From: Gemmatimonadota bacterium
GTDB lineage: Bacteria > Gemmatimonadota > Gemmatimonadetes > Gemmatimonadales > Gemmatimonadaceae
NCBI GenBank assembly: GCA_025359135.1
Contig: JANYHJ010000101.1
Span: 1-51,761 of the forward strand
Reading direction: 5' to 3'
Length of the DNA: 51,761 nucleotides
The notes beneath the pieces were generated by a model, which ran no database searches, was not told where the DNA came from, and worked only from the letters and a program-made list of their open reading frames with translations. Position 1 is the stretch's first letter. Each line of letters opens with the position of its first letter. The position numbers and the translations under genes are program-made. Below, one piece after another: positions 1-8,210 of this stretch.

Positions 1-639
1 TTGGAGGCGCTGATCGACGCCGTCGTTCCCGCGGGCGCCGCAACGGGCGTGTCGGCCCTCCAGGTGGCGTCGCCGATCTACACGATGGTGACCTACTCGC
101 CGCGTGCGTGGACGGAGTACAGTCTGGAGAATGGCGCGGTCGGCGACGAAGTATGGGCCACCTGCTACGGCATGCGCATTCAGGTGCCCGCGTGGTATCT
201 GGGAGAGGGGCTCTGCACGGAGCAGGCGCCGAAGCCCTCGACCGTGGCCGTCAGCGGTCCGAGTCCGATCGGCTTGGCCTCCACGTCGGCGCCCACGGGC
301 GTAGTGCAAGTGAACGGGCGGACGATGATCCATGAGGTGGCGGTGCTCACGCCGGTCTCGCCCGTCGGGAGCGGCGAACCTTCACGCGGGACCGGTACCG
401 ATCTCGGCACGACGGGTGGCCGGGATGTCGGCGGCGGCGTGTCGTCGGGACGACGCAGCACCGTGGAGTCCCGCGCGGGCGCGCCGGGAACCATCGGAGG
501 GCCCGGTGCTGGTGCCGCACCTCCCCGCCGCGACGACGGAGGAGGTGCAGGGAACGGCAGTAATTGCCCTCCGGCGCCAGCTGCCGCACCCACGCGTTCG
601 CCGGCCGGCAGTGCCTCGCGCGACCGTCCCGTGCCCTGA
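1..639 (+). CDS. Hypothetical protein, probably 5'-truncated by the window edge
   Basis: An open frame runs from the first base to a TGA at 637-639. The TTG at position 1 need not be the true start, so the gene probably begins upstream. I do not recognise the family. The first 120 residues have ordinary composition, with a few aromatic residues and two Cys (in WATCYG and GLCTEQ). The last 90 are low-complexity Gly/Ala/Ser/Pro/Arg and probably disordered. A strong GC-rich hairpin 25 bases after the stop supports this frame as a real gene end. The low-complexity tail in very GC-rich DNA leaves some chance that the frame is spurious. No function is proposed. Confidence 0.4.
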   Translation: MEALIDAVVPAGAATGVSALQVASPIYTMVTYSPRAWTEYSLENGAVGDEVWATCYGMRIQVPAWYLGEGLCTEQAPKPSTVAVSGPSPIGLASTSAPTGVVQVNGRTMIHEVAVLTPVSPVGSGEPSRGTGTDLGTTGGRDVGGGVSSGRRSTVESRAGAPGTIGGPGAGAAPPRRDDGGGAGNGSNCPPAPAAAPTRSPAGSASRDRPVP

Positions 640-663
640 GCTGGGTTTTCGACTCGAACGGTT

Positions 664-711
664 CGGGCCCGGGCGGCAAGGAGATGATGACTCTCCCGCC
701 GCCCGGGCCCG
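664..711 (+). terminator. Strong GC-rich hairpin, probable terminator of the first gene
   Basis: A 14-base arm (CGGGCCCGGGCGGC, 664-677) is matched exactly by its reverse complement at 698-711, with a 20-base loop that can itself pair (GGAG with CTCC). There is no T tract after it. It starts 25 bases after the stop of the upstream gene and ends 33 bases before radC. Termination is inferred from position and stem strength. Confidence 0.6.
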
Positions 712-715
712 CGAC

Positions 716-740
716 CTTGGGGGATCCTCGCACCCCCAAG
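716..740 (+). promoter_or_regulatory. Second hairpin directly upstream of radC
   Basis: CTTGGGGG (716-723) pairs perfectly with CCCCCAAG (733-740) around a 9-base loop. The stem ends four bases before the radC ATG at 745, so in a transcript it would cover the ribosome-binding region, and no free Shine-Dalgarno is visible. It could be the second half of a tandem terminator or a translational brake on radC. The pairing is seen; the role is inferred. Confidence 0.45.
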
Positions 741-744
741 TCAG

Positions 745-1455
745 ATGCCGCCCACTAGCCTCAAGGCAGTTCAGACATTACGCATACAGGAGTTGCCCGA
801 GCGTGACCGGCCGCGTGAGCGATTGCGGCGGCTGGGACCGGAGGCGCTGTCGTCGCCGGAACTGCTGGCGCTCCTGATCGGTACTGGTGGCGCGGGACGT
901 TCGGCCTTGATGGTGGCACACGACGTTCTCGCGCGCGCGACCGGCTCGTGGCGTCGTCTCGCCGAACAATCGACGGGACAGTTGGCACAGGTTCCGGGTG
1001 TCGGTGTCGCCCGTTCCACCGCGATCGTGGCGGCACTGGAGTTGGGACGCCGGTTGGCGACGGAAGGGCGGGACATCGGGGTGCCACTTCGGGCGCCTGC
1101 GGATGTGGTGGCGGCGTACGCACCGCGGCTTGAAGACCTCGCGGTCGAGGAGTTCCACGTGGCGGTACTGGATGTGCAGCATCGGCTCGAGCGCGACATC
1201 CTCGTCACGCGCGGGTTGCTCAATACCTCGCTCGTCCATCCGCGCGAGGTCTTTCGCGCGGCCGTGGCCGAACGGGCCGCGGGGGTGGTGCTCGTGCACA
1301 ATCATCCGTCGGGCGATCCCGCACCGTCAGCCGAGGATCGGATGGTGACGGCCCAGATGGCCGGTGCCGGCGAGGTGCTCGGGATTCCGGTGCTCGATCA
1401 CGTCATCATCGGTCGCGGGCGCTACACGAGCTTCCGCGAGGCCGGGCTGCTGTGA
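745..1455 (+). CDS. radC: RadC family protein (JAB/MPN metalloprotease-like domain)
   Basis: The protein has 236 residues, normal for the family. An N-terminal helix-hairpin-helix region (QVPGVGVARS, about 82-91) precedes a RadC/JAB domain. The metal-binding signature is intact: H185, H187 and D198 in H-N-H-P-S-G-D-P-x-x-S-x-x-D, with the upstream Glu in VEEFHV (about 135-136). RadC was named for DNA repair, but its biochemical role is unsettled; a zinc-hydrolase or nucleic-acid role is inferred from the fold. The ATG at 745 gives the usual N-terminus ending in a DRPRERL motif. Its stop overlaps the GTG start of rel, so the two are probably co-translated. Confidence 0.93.
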   Translation: MPPTSLKAVQTLRIQELPERDRPRERLRRLGPEALSSPELLALLIGTGGAGRSALMVAHDVLARATGSWRRLAEQSTGQLAQVPGVGVARSTAIVAALELGRRLATEGRDIGVPLRAPADVVAAYAPRLEDLAVEEFHVAVLDVQHRLERDILVTRGLLNTSLVHPREVFRAAVAERAAGVVLVHNHPSGDPAPSAEDRMVTAQMAGAGEVLGIPVLDHVIIGRGRYTSFREAGLL

Positions 1456-3629
1456 CGGTCACGGCGCTGCGCGACGTCATCCCGGGCTGGGAGCTCTCCG
1501 AGGGCGTCGGCGAGCGACTCGACCACGAGCTCCTGGCGCGTGCCTACCAGTTTTCCGAGAAGGCGCACACGGGCCAGGTACGCCGCTCGGGCGAGCCGTA
1601 CGTCACGCATTGCATCGAAGTCGCCAAGATCCTTGCCGAGCTGCAGCTCGACACGGTGACGGTCGCGAGCGGGCTCATGCACGACGTGGTCGAGGACACC
1701 GAGATCACGGTGGCCGACATCGAGGCGGAGTTCGGCAAGGAGGTGGCCGCGATCGTCGATGGCGTGACCAAGATCGGCGGACTGACGCTGACCTCGGCGC
1801 AGGAGCGGCAGGTCGAGAACTACCGCAAGCTGCTGCTGTCGATTGCCAAGGATGCGCGCGTCATCCTGATCAAGCTCGCCGACCGGCTGCACAACATGCG
1901 CACGCTCGAGTGGATGCCGCCCGAGAAGCGCCGCCAGATCGCACAGGAAACGCGCGACCTCTACGCGCCGCTCGCGCACCGTTTCGGCATGGCGAAGATG
2001 CGCTGGGAACTCGAGGATCTCGCGTTCAAGCACATCGAGACCGAGGAGTACAAGACGCTTGCCAAGCTGGTCCAGCAGCGGCGCGCCGAGCGCGAGGCGC
2101 TGATCGCGCAGCTGGTGGGGCCGCTGCAGGAGGAGCTGCGGAAGGCGCGGATCACGCTGCACGACGTCTCGGGGCGACCGAAGCACCTCTGGTCGATCCA
2201 CAAGAAGATGCTGCAGCGCGAGCGGCCGTACGACGAGATCTACGACCTGCTGGCGGTGCGCGTGCTCGTGGAGACGGTGCCGGAGTGCTACCACGCGCTG
2301 GGCGTCATTCACGACGGCTGGACGCCGGTGCAGGAGCGGATCAAGGATTACATCGCGCAGCCCAAGTCGAACGGCTACCAGTCGCTGCACACGACGATCT
2401 TCGGCCCTGGGCGGCAGCTCTTCGAGATCCAGATCCGCACGCTCAACATGCATCGCACGGCAGAATTCGGCATCGCGGCGCATTGGCGCTACAAGACGTC
2501 CGAGACGCAGGCTTCGGACGAACTCGATCGCGCGCTGCACTGGTTCCGTCAGGTGCTCGAGCTGCAACTCGACGCGAAGACGCCGGACGAGTTCCTCGAG
2601 TTCCTCAAGCTCGACCTCTACCAGGACGAGATCTTCGTCTTCACGCCGACGGGCGACGTCATCCAGCTGCCGCGCGGGGCGACCCCGATCGACTTCGCCT
2701 ACGCCGTGCACACTGAAGTGGGCCAGCGCTGCATGGGAGCGAAGGTGAATGGCAAGATCGTGCCCCTCTCGCGCGAGCTCAAGAATTCGGAAACCATCGA
2801 GATCCTGACCTCGGCGCTGGCCAAGCCGAGCCGCGACTGGCTGGCCCACGTGCACACGGGACGCGCGCGTCACAAGATCCGGCAATGGCTGCGCCACGAG
2901 GAGCACCAGACGTCGGCCAAGCTCGGGCGCGAGATCCTCGACCGCGAGATCCGCCGCCGCCGGCTCGGCCGCGTCGACGACGGTGACCTCACGCGCGCCG
3001 CGAAGGCGCTCGGCCTCAAGGACATCACGCACCTCTTTGCGCAGCTGGGGCAGGGCGACGTGAGCGCGACGGCGGCGCTCAATACGATCTTCCCGCACCT
3101 CGAGGAGCTGCCGGCGCAGCCCCAGCGGCCGAGCGTGATCGAACGGCTGGTCGATCGCATGCGCGGCACGAGCAAGGGGATCAAGATCCAGGGCGTCGAT
3201 GGGCTGATGGTGCGGTACGCCCAGTGCTGCCAGCCGGTGCCGGGCGATCACGTGGTGGGGTACGTGACCCGCGGACGCGGCGTGAGCATCCACCGTGAGG
3301 ATTGTCCGAACCTGCTCGTGCTCGGCCACGAGCCCGAACGGCGCGTCGAGATCGACTGGCAGGTGGCGGAGGGGGAGCGGTTCGTCGTGCGCCTGGCGCT
3401 CGAGGGCTCCGACCGGCGCGGCCTCTACGCCGACGTGGCCACGGCGGTGACGAGTACGGGCACCGACATCAAGGCGATGGAACTCAAGGCGAGCGATGGG
3501 CGCGCCCTTGGCGCCGTGGTGGTGGACGTCGAGAACCTCGCGCATCTCGAACGGATCATGAAGGCGATGCGGCGCGTGAAGGGGATCGCGACCGTGGCGC
3601 GGCGCGAGCGGCTCTCGGGTGAGGAGTGA
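1452..3629 (+). CDS. rel: Bifunctional (p)ppGpp synthetase/hydrolase (Rel/SpoT type)
   Basis: At 725 residues this is a full-length long RelA-SpoT homologue. In order it has an HD hydrolase domain (H53; H77-D78 and E81-D82 in HDVVEDT), a synthetase domain (about 230-340, with KSNGYQSLHTT and the EIQIRT strand), a TGS domain (about 392-452), a helical/zinc-finger region with QCCQPVPGD (about 590) and a C-terminal ACT domain (about 643-720). The intact HD residues indicate it can both make and degrade the stringent-response alarmone. It is the only such gene in the window, consistent with a single bifunctional Rel. The GTG start at 1452 overlaps the radC stop, so translation is probably coupled. 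Confidence 0.95.
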   Translation: MTVTALRDVIPGWELSEGVGERLDHELLARAYQFSEKAHTGQVRRSGEPYVTHCIEVAKILAELQLDTVTVASGLMHDVVEDTEITVADIEAEFGKEVAAIVDGVTKIGGLTLTSAQERQVENYRKLLLSIAKDARVILIKLADRLHNMRTLEWMPPEKRRQIAQETRDLYAPLAHRFGMAKMRWELEDLAFKHIETEEYKTLAKLVQQRRAEREALIAQLVGPLQEELRKARITLHDVSGRPKHLWSIHKKMLQRERPYDEIYDLLAVRVLVETVPECYHALGVIHDGWTPVQERIKDYIAQPKSNGYQSLHTTIFGPGRQLFEIQIRTLNMHRTAEFGIAAHWRYKTSETQASDELDRALHWFRQVLELQLDAKTPDEFLEFLKLDLYQDEIFVFTPTGDVIQLPRGATPIDFAYAVHTEVGQRCMGAKVNGKIVPLSRELKNSETIEILTSALAKPSRDWLAHVHTGRARHKIRQWLRHEEHQTSAKLGREILDREIRRRRLGRVDDGDLTRAAKALGLKDITHLFAQLGQGDVSATAALNTIFPHLEELPAQPQRPSVIERLVDRMRGTSKGIKIQGVDGLMVRYAQCCQPVPGDHVVGYVTRGRGVSIHREDCPNLLVLGHEPERRVEIDWQVAEGERFVVRLALEGSDRRGLYADVATAVTSTGTDIKAMELKASDGRALGAVVVDVENLAHLERIMKAMRRVKGIATVARRERLSGEE

Positions 3630-4432
3630 TGCGCGCATCGTCTGAGTTCATGGCGCTGACTCTGACCCTGACCCTGACCGTGGCGCTCGTGGCCGCGCCG
3701 GCATCGGCGCAACGCGCTGGCTCGCCGATCAGCGCGGCCGTCAAGAAGGACTCTGGCGCATCGGGCACGACGCTGCGCATCGACCAGCTGGCGATCCTCG
3801 CGGGCACGGTCACGGACAGTGCCGGCCGTCCGCTGCCGTTCGCCACGATCGTGGGCGACAGCGGGCAAACAACGCTCGCCCAGCAGGACGGCAGTTTCCG
3901 GTTGACGAAGCTGCTGCCTGGACCAAATGCTTTCCTGATCCGGCGCATCGGCTTCCTGCCGCTCGCCTTCGAGATCGAGATGCCGGCGGCGAGCACCGTG
4001 AACGTCCACCTGCGCCTGTTGCCGGCGGGCGTGGAGCTCAAGCCAATGTTGGTCGAGGGAAAGCGCGTGTCGCCGGCGCTGGCCAAGACAGGGTTCTACG
4101 ATCGCCAGCGCCAGGGACTCGCGGGCGTGTTCTTCGATCCGGCGGAGTTCGAGCGGCGCGCCCTCGTGCAGACGACGGACATCCTGCGGGGCGTGCCCAA
4201 CGTGACGGTGTCCAAGAGCAGCACCAACACTTACGTGTACGGGCGTGGGCAAAAGTGCATGGACGTCTACATCGACGGGGTGCCGGTGGGCCGGGAATTC
4301 GACCTCTCGCGCAACATGCCCGTGGAGTGGGTCAAGGCGATGGAGGTGTATCCCTCGCCCGCGCAGACACCGCCGCAGTTCTCGCGTCAGACGGGCTGCG
4401 GCGCCGTCGTGGTCTGGACCAAGGTCGATTGA
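3629..4432 (+). CDS. Secreted carboxypeptidase-regulatory-like plus TonB-plug-like protein without a barrel
   Basis: The 267-residue product begins with a signal peptide whose hydrophobic core is an Ala-Leu-Thr repeat, ending near ASAQR. Next is a carboxypeptidase-regulatory-like beta domain (about 55-140: LAGTVTDSAGRPLPFATI and the DGSFRL and RRIGFLPL strands). A short TonB-receptor plug-like segment follows (TTDILRGVPNV, then VYIDGVPVG), after which the protein ends. No 22-strand barrel follows, so it cannot be a TonB-dependent transporter by itself. The ATG at 3629 overlaps the rel stop (GTGATG); the in-frame GTG at 3626 is an alternative. It is likely periplasmic or outer-membrane-associated; function unknown. 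Confidence 0.8.
   Translation: MRASSEFMALTLTLTLTVALVAAPASAQRAGSPISAAVKKDSGASGTTLRIDQLAILAGTVTDSAGRPLPFATIVGDSGQTTLAQQDGSFRLTKLLPGPNAFLIRRIGFLPLAFEIEMPAASTVNVHLRLLPAGVELKPMLVEGKRVSPALAKTGFYDRQRQGLAGVFFDPAEFERRALVQTTDILRGVPNVTVSKSSTNTYVYGRGQKCMDVYIDGVPVGREFDLSRNMPVEWVKAMEVYPSPAQTPPQFSRQTGCGAVVVWTKVD
3656..3679 (+). repeat. Four tandem CTGACC-type hexamers in a signal-peptide coding region
   Basis: The bases read CTGACT then three copies of CTGACC, encoding alternating Leu and Thr in the hydrophobic core of the signal peptide of the 3629 gene. Because the unit is six bases, gain or loss of copies would keep the frame and change signal-peptide length by two residues per copy. Confidence 0.85.
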
Positions 4433-4433
4433 G

Positions 4434-4455
4434 GCCAGGCCGGCACCTGCCTGGC
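4434..4455 (+). terminator. Probable hairpin terminator after the plug-domain gene
   Basis: GCCAGGC (4434-4440) pairs perfectly with GCCTGGC (4449-4455) around an 8-base loop, one base after the stop codon, followed by TTGTAA. The stem is short and the T tail weak. It separates the rel cluster from uvrB, which has its own -10-like box downstream. Confidence 0.5.
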
Positions 4456-4491
4456 TTGTAACGAACCCGAACAAAAACCGGCAGTGGGTGC

Positions 4492-4497
4492 TATATT
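4492..4497 (+). promoter_or_regulatory. -10-like box of uvrB, placed for a leaderless transcript
   Basis: TATATT lies at -13 to -8 relative to the ATG at 4505, in otherwise GC-rich DNA. If used as a -10 element, transcription would begin at or within a base or two of the start codon, giving a leaderless mRNA. No Shine-Dalgarno precedes this ATG, which agrees. No good -35 is visible at normal spacing. Start-site mapping is needed for proof. Confidence 0.5.
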
Positions 4498-4504
4498 GTC
4501 GACC

Positions 4505-6547
4505 ATGCCAACTCGTGCCCAGTTTCGGCTGGAAGCGCCATTCCAGCCCGCCGGTGACCAGCCCAAGGCGATCGCAGAACTGGTGAAGGGGCTAGAACGC
4601 GGCGACCGATTCCAGACGTTGCTCGGCGTGACCGGGTCGGGCAAGACGATGACGATGGCGAACGTCATCCAGGCGTGGGGGCGGCCCACGCTGGTGCTTT
4701 CGCACAACAAGACACTCGCGGCGCAGCTCTACGGCGAGATCAAGAGCTTCTTTCCGTCGAACGCGGTCGAGTACTTCATCTCGTACTACGACTACTACCA
4801 GCCCGAGGCGTACGTGCCGACCACCGACACGTACATCGAGAAGGACGCGTCGATCAACGAGGACATCGACCGGTTGCGGCTGCGCGCCACGTCGTCGCTG
4901 ATGGAGCGCGACGACGTGATCATCGTGGCCACGGTAAGCGCGATCTACGGGTTGGGCGACCCGATCCAGTACAAGGAGCAGATGGTGACGCTCGCGCGCG
5001 GCCAGAAGGTGGCGCGCGACGACGTGCTGCGGGCGCTGGTCAAGATCCAGTATGGGCGCAACGACGTGGCCTTCGACCGCGGCACCTTCCGCGTGCGAGG
5101 CGACACGGTGGAGATCTTTCCGGCCTACGAGGAGCAGGCGGTGCGCGTCGAGCTGTGGGGCGACGAGATCGAGAAGATCACGAAGATCGACCCGCTCACC
5201 GGGCACAAGATCGCGGAGCTCGACCGCACGGCGATCTACCCGGCCAAGCACTTCATCACGACGCGGCCGTTGCTCGAGCGGGCGGTCAAGGCGATCCGCA
5301 TCGAGCTCGCCGAGCGGCTCGAGTTCCTGCGGAACGAGAACAAGCTGCTCGAGGCGCAGCGGCTCGAGTCGCGCACCAACTTCGACATCGAGATGATGCT
5401 CGAGATCGGCACCTGCGCCGGGATCGAGAACTATTCGCGCCACCTCTCCGGACGGCAACCGGGGGAGCGTCCGGCCTGCCTCTTCGATTACTTCCCGGAA
5501 GATTTCCTCGTGGTCGTCGACGAATCGCACGCCTCGTTGCCGCAGATCCGCGGGATGTACAACGGGGATCGCGCGCGCAAGCTCACGCTCGTCGATTATG
5601 GTTTTCGCCTGCCCAGTGCGCTCGACAACCGTCCGCTGGTGTTCGAGGAGTTCCTCGCCCTCACGCCGCGCGCCGTGAACGTCTCGGCGACGCCTGGCGA
5701 GATCGAGCTGCAGCTCTCGGAGGGCGCCGTGGTGGAGCAGGTGATCCGTCCCACGGGATTGATCGATCCGGTCATCGAGATCCGCTCGGTCAAGGGGCAG
5801 GTGGATGACCTGCTCGGGGAGATCCACAAGCGCGAGCGAAAGGGCGAGCGCGTCCTCGTCACGACGCTCACCAAGCGGATGTCGGAGGACCTCACCGACT
5901 ACCTGCGACAGGTGGGGGTGCGCGTGCGCTACATGCACTCCGACATCGATGCGATCGAGCGCATGGAGATCGTGCGCGGCCTGCGCCTCGGCGAGTTCGA
6001 CGTGCTGATCGGCATCAACCTGCTGCGCGAGGGGCTCGACATGCCCGAGGTCTCGCTCGTGGCGATCCTGGACGCCGATCAGGAGGGATTCCTGCGCTCC
6101 GACCGCTCGCTCATCCAGACCATCGGGCGCGCCGCGCGGCACGTGAACGGGCTCGCCATCTTCTACGCCGACCGGGTGACGGGCTCGATGCAGCGCGCGA
6201 TGGACGAGACCGACCGGCGCCGCAAGGTGCAGGTGCAGCACAACCTCGACCATGGCATCACACCGCGCGGGGTGCAGAAGAGTGTCGACGAGGTGCGGTT
6301 CATCACGCGCGTGGCTGACGCGCGCGACGAGCGCGAGGAACGCGCCGCGAAGCGCGCCGCGCCTGCGGCAGCCAAGGCGGCCGATGCGGCGAAGCTCGTC
6401 GAGGAGATGGAGGAGGCGATGAAGCGGGCCGCGGCGGCACTCGACTTCGAGGCAGCGGCCAAGCTGCGCGACCAGATCTTCGAGCTCAAGGCATCGCTGC
6501 CCGGCGGCAAGTCGAAGTCTCCGTCGTGGCAGCGGGCGGGACGCTGA
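4505..6547 (+). CDS. uvrB: UvrABC system protein B (excinuclease subunit)
   Basis: UvrB takes damaged DNA from UvrA, verifies the lesion and recruits UvrC for nucleotide excision repair. The 680-residue protein has all expected parts: Walker A GVTGSGKT (41-48), the DNA-wedging beta-hairpin region with [13 protein letters not shown] (about 92-105), the helicase Walker B DESH (about 339), the SATPG motif, the C-terminal helicase half with QTIGRAARH, and a UVR coiled-coil (about 630-665, [14 protein letters not shown]) that contacts UvrC. I chose the ATG at 4505 over a GTG at 4484 because the family starts close to the FxLxxPFxPxGDQ motif and because of the -10-like box just upstream. uvrA and uvrC are not in the window. 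Confidence 0.97.
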   Translation: MPTRAQFRLEAPFQPAGDQPKAIAELVKGLERGDRFQTLLGVTGSGKTMTMANVIQAWGRPTLVLSHNKTLAAQLYGEIKSFFPSNAVEYFISYYDYYQPEAYVPTTDTYIEKDASINEDIDRLRLRATSSLMERDDVIIVATVSAIYGLGDPIQYKEQMVTLARGQKVARDDVLRALVKIQYGRNDVAFDRGTFRVRGDTVEIFPAYEEQAVRVELWGDEIEKITKIDPLTGHKIAELDRTAIYPAKHFITTRPLLERAVKAIRIELAERLEFLRNENKLLEAQRLESRTNFDIEMMLEIGTCAGIENYSRHLSGRQPGERPACLFDYFPEDFLVVVDESHASLPQIRGMYNGDRARKLTLVDYGFRLPSALDNRPLVFEEFLALTPRAVNVSATPGEIELQLSEGAVVEQVIRPTGLIDPVIEIRSVKGQVDDLLGEIHKRERKGERVLVTTLTKRMSEDLTDYLRQVGVRVRYMHSDIDAIERMEIVRGLRLGEFDVLIGINLLREGLDMPEVSLVAILDADQEGFLRSDRSLIQTIGRAARHVNGLAIFYADRVTGSMQRAMDETDRRRKVQVQHNLDHGITPRGVQKSVDEVRFITRVADARDEREERAAKRAAPAAAKAADAAKLVEEMEEAMKRAAAALDFEAAAKLRDQIFELKASLPGGKSKSPSWQRAGR

Positions 6548-6548
6548 C

Positions 6549-6986
6549 GTGACGACGTCCGCGAAGGCGCTCGTGCATCAGTTCACGCGCGATGCGTTGG
6601 TCGCGTGGGGCGAAGCGATCGGCCGGGAGCTGCGTGCCCCGATGGTCCTCGCCCTCACTGGTGATCTCGGCGCGGGCAAGACCACGCTGGCGCAGGCGAT
6701 CTGTCGCGGGTACGGCGTCGTCGAGCCCGTCACGAGCCCCACCTTCGCGCTCGCGCACGAGTACGCGTCGCCGCGCGGACCGGTGCTGCACCTCGATCTC
6801 TACCGGCTCGAGGACGATCGTGCCCTTGACTCGATCGGCCTCGACGAGCTGCTCACGCGCGATGCGCTCGTCATCGTGGAGTGGCCGGACCGCGCAGCGG
6901 GGCGGCTGCCCGCGTCGACACGCTGGATGCGGCTCTCGGTTGGCGCCGATCCGCACGAGCGCGACCTTCGCGAGGGCCCGCCATGA
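6549..6986 (+). CDS. tsaE: tRNA threonylcarbamoyladenosine biosynthesis ATPase TsaE
   Basis: TsaE is the ATPase that works with TsaB and TsaD to make the t6A base at position 37 of ANN-decoding tRNAs. The 145-residue product matches the family length. It has a Walker A GDLGAGKT (38-45), the threonine-containing switch TSPTF (about 62-66), and the HLDLYRL strand leading to a Walker B-like IVEWPD. The GTG start lies one base after the uvrB stop region, and the stop overlaps the tsaB ATG. tsaD is not present in the window. Confidence 0.93.
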   Translation: MTTSAKALVHQFTRDALVAWGEAIGRELRAPMVLALTGDLGAGKTTLAQAICRGYGVVEPVTSPTFALAHEYASPRGPVLHLDLYRLEDDRALDSIGLDELLTRDALVIVEWPDRAAGRLPASTRWMRLSVGADPHERDLREGPP

Positions 6987-7639
6987 TCACGCTGGCGTTG
7001 GACGCCGCCAGCGGCCCGGGCACGATCGCGGTCTTCGACGGAGACCGCCTCGCGGCCGAGGCGGAGGTGCCCATGGGTGCGCGTTCCGGCGACCGCTTCT
7101 TTCCCTCGGTGCTCGATGCGCTGCGCGAGGCGGGCACGCGCGCGTCGCTCGTCTCGCGCGTATGCTGCGGCGCCGGGCCTGGCAGCTTCACCTCGCTCCG
7201 CATCGTGGGCGCCATTGCGAAGGGGATTGCCGAGGGCGCGCGAGCATCCCTTCACGCGATGCCATCGCTGGCGCTCGCGGTGGCCGCCGATCCGTTGCTG
7301 CCGGCCGGCCGCTATCTCGTCCTGTCCGATGCACTGCGCGGCGAGTGCTTCGCGCAGATGTGCGAGCGCACGGCGGATGGACGGGTGCTCGTGACCAGAC
7401 CCGCGGAGCGCCTGACACCGGACGCCTTGTCAACGCTGGCGGCGGGCACGGGAGCGCGGCTCGTCGGGTTCACGCAGGCGGACGCCCTCGTGCCGCACGC
7501 ACGCGGCGCGCTGGCGCTCGAGCGCGGCGGAGCGCTATCGATCGTTGACGTGGCGGCATGGGAACCGGTGTACGGTCGGCTGGCGGAAGCGCAGGTCAAA
7601 TGGGAGGCGGCGCACGGGCGTCCGTTGCCGGCGGCGTGA
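6983..7639 (+). CDS. tsaB: tRNA threonylcarbamoyladenosine biosynthesis protein TsaB
   Basis: TsaB is the ASKHA-fold partner of TsaD in t6A synthesis and has no catalytic site of its own. The 218-residue protein begins with the phosphate-loop-like strand LALDAASGPGTIAVFDG and carries the conserved GPGSFTSLRIV motif near residue 62-72, characteristic of TsaB. The ATG at 6983 forms an ATGA overlap with the tsaE stop, so I prefer it to longer in-frame starts inside tsaE. Its own stop overlaps the GTG of rimI. Confidence 0.93.
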   Translation: MITLALDAASGPGTIAVFDGDRLAAEAEVPMGARSGDRFFPSVLDALREAGTRASLVSRVCCGAGPGSFTSLRIVGAIAKGIAEGARASLHAMPSLALAVAADPLLPAGRYLVLSDALRGECFAQMCERTADGRVLVTRPAERLTPDALSTLAAGTGARLVGFTQADALVPHARGALALERGGALSIVDVAAWEPVYGRLAEAQVKWEAAHGRPLPAA

Positions 7640-8097
7640 GCGACGCGCTGGCTGGCGCCCTGACCCTGCGTGCCGCCAGCGACGGCGACCTGGATGCGGT
7701 TGTCGCCATCGAGCGCGGAAGCTTCAGCGATCCGTGGTCGCGCGGGTCGTTCGGGTCGCTCGTTGGCGCCGCGCACGTGTATTTTCCGGTGGTCGCGGAG
7801 GGGGCGTCGATCGTGGCCTTCGCCATCGCGATCTTCGCGGCGGACGAGGGCGAACTCGCCAACATTGCGGTGACACCGGCAGGACGCGGTCGAGGCCTCG
7901 GGTCCCGCTTGCTCGACGAGGTGCTGAGCGTGGCCCTCGCGCGAGGCGCTCGGACGGTGTGGCTGGAGGTGCGCGAATCGAACGTGGCGGCGCGTGCGCT
8001 CTACGGTTCGCGAGGCTTCATGCAGGCGGGACGTCGCAAGCGGTACTACGACGATCCAGTGGAGGACGCGCTCGTGCTGCGGCGCACGCTGCCGTAA
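7636..8097 (+). CDS. rimI: Ribosomal protein S18-alanine N-acetyltransferase (RimI-type GNAT)
   Basis: This 153-residue GNAT protein shows the family elements: an N-terminal alpha-beta start (LRAASDGDLDAVVAIERGSF), the acetyl-CoA pyrophosphate-binding loop in PAGRGRGLGSRLL, and the C-terminal EVRESNVAARALYGSRGF motif typical of RimI. RimI acetylates the N-terminus of ribosomal protein S18. The GTG at 7636 overlaps the tsaB stop in a GTGA arrangement and gives the normal length; longer in-frame starts would extend into tsaB. The tsaE-tsaB-rimI order is common in bacteria, which supports the naming over a generic acetyltransferase. Confidence 0.9.
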   Translation: MSDALAGALTLRAASDGDLDAVVAIERGSFSDPWSRGSFGSLVGAAHVYFPVVAEGASIVAFAIAIFAADEGELANIAVTPAGRGRGLGSRLLDEVLSVALARGARTVWLEVRESNVAARALYGSRGFMQAGRRKRYYDDPVEDALVLRRTLP

Positions 8098-8136
8098 GAC
8101 CAGCAACAGAATGATGCGGTGCGCACGGATCAGGTG

Positions 8137-8165
8137 CTGCACCTCGAGGCCAGACGATCTACGCT
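8137..8165 (+). promoter_or_regulatory. Weak candidate promoter for ssb
   Basis: CTGCAC (8137-8142) and TACGCT (8160-8165) are separated by 17 bases and lie about 45 bases before the ssb start. Both match sigma-70 hexamers only partly. A small hairpin (GGGCGT at 8168-8173 with ACGCCC at 8181-8186) follows in the leader. The gap after rimI suggests that ssb has its own promoter, but this site is tentative. Confidence 0.3.
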
Positions 8166-8210
8166 AGGGGCGTTGTCCCGACGCCCACGAATCACACTAC
8201 TGGAGGCACC

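Noticed and set aside
1422..3638. Long open frame on the minus strand covering rel
   Set aside because: It lies exactly opposite a complete rel gene, is rich in Arg/His/Leu/Asp, and has no recognisable domain. Such frames arise in GC-rich genes from third-position bias.
4484..4504. GTG at 4484 as the uvrB start
   Set aside because: It would place the -10-like TATATT inside the coding region and add residues not usual at the UvrB N-terminus.
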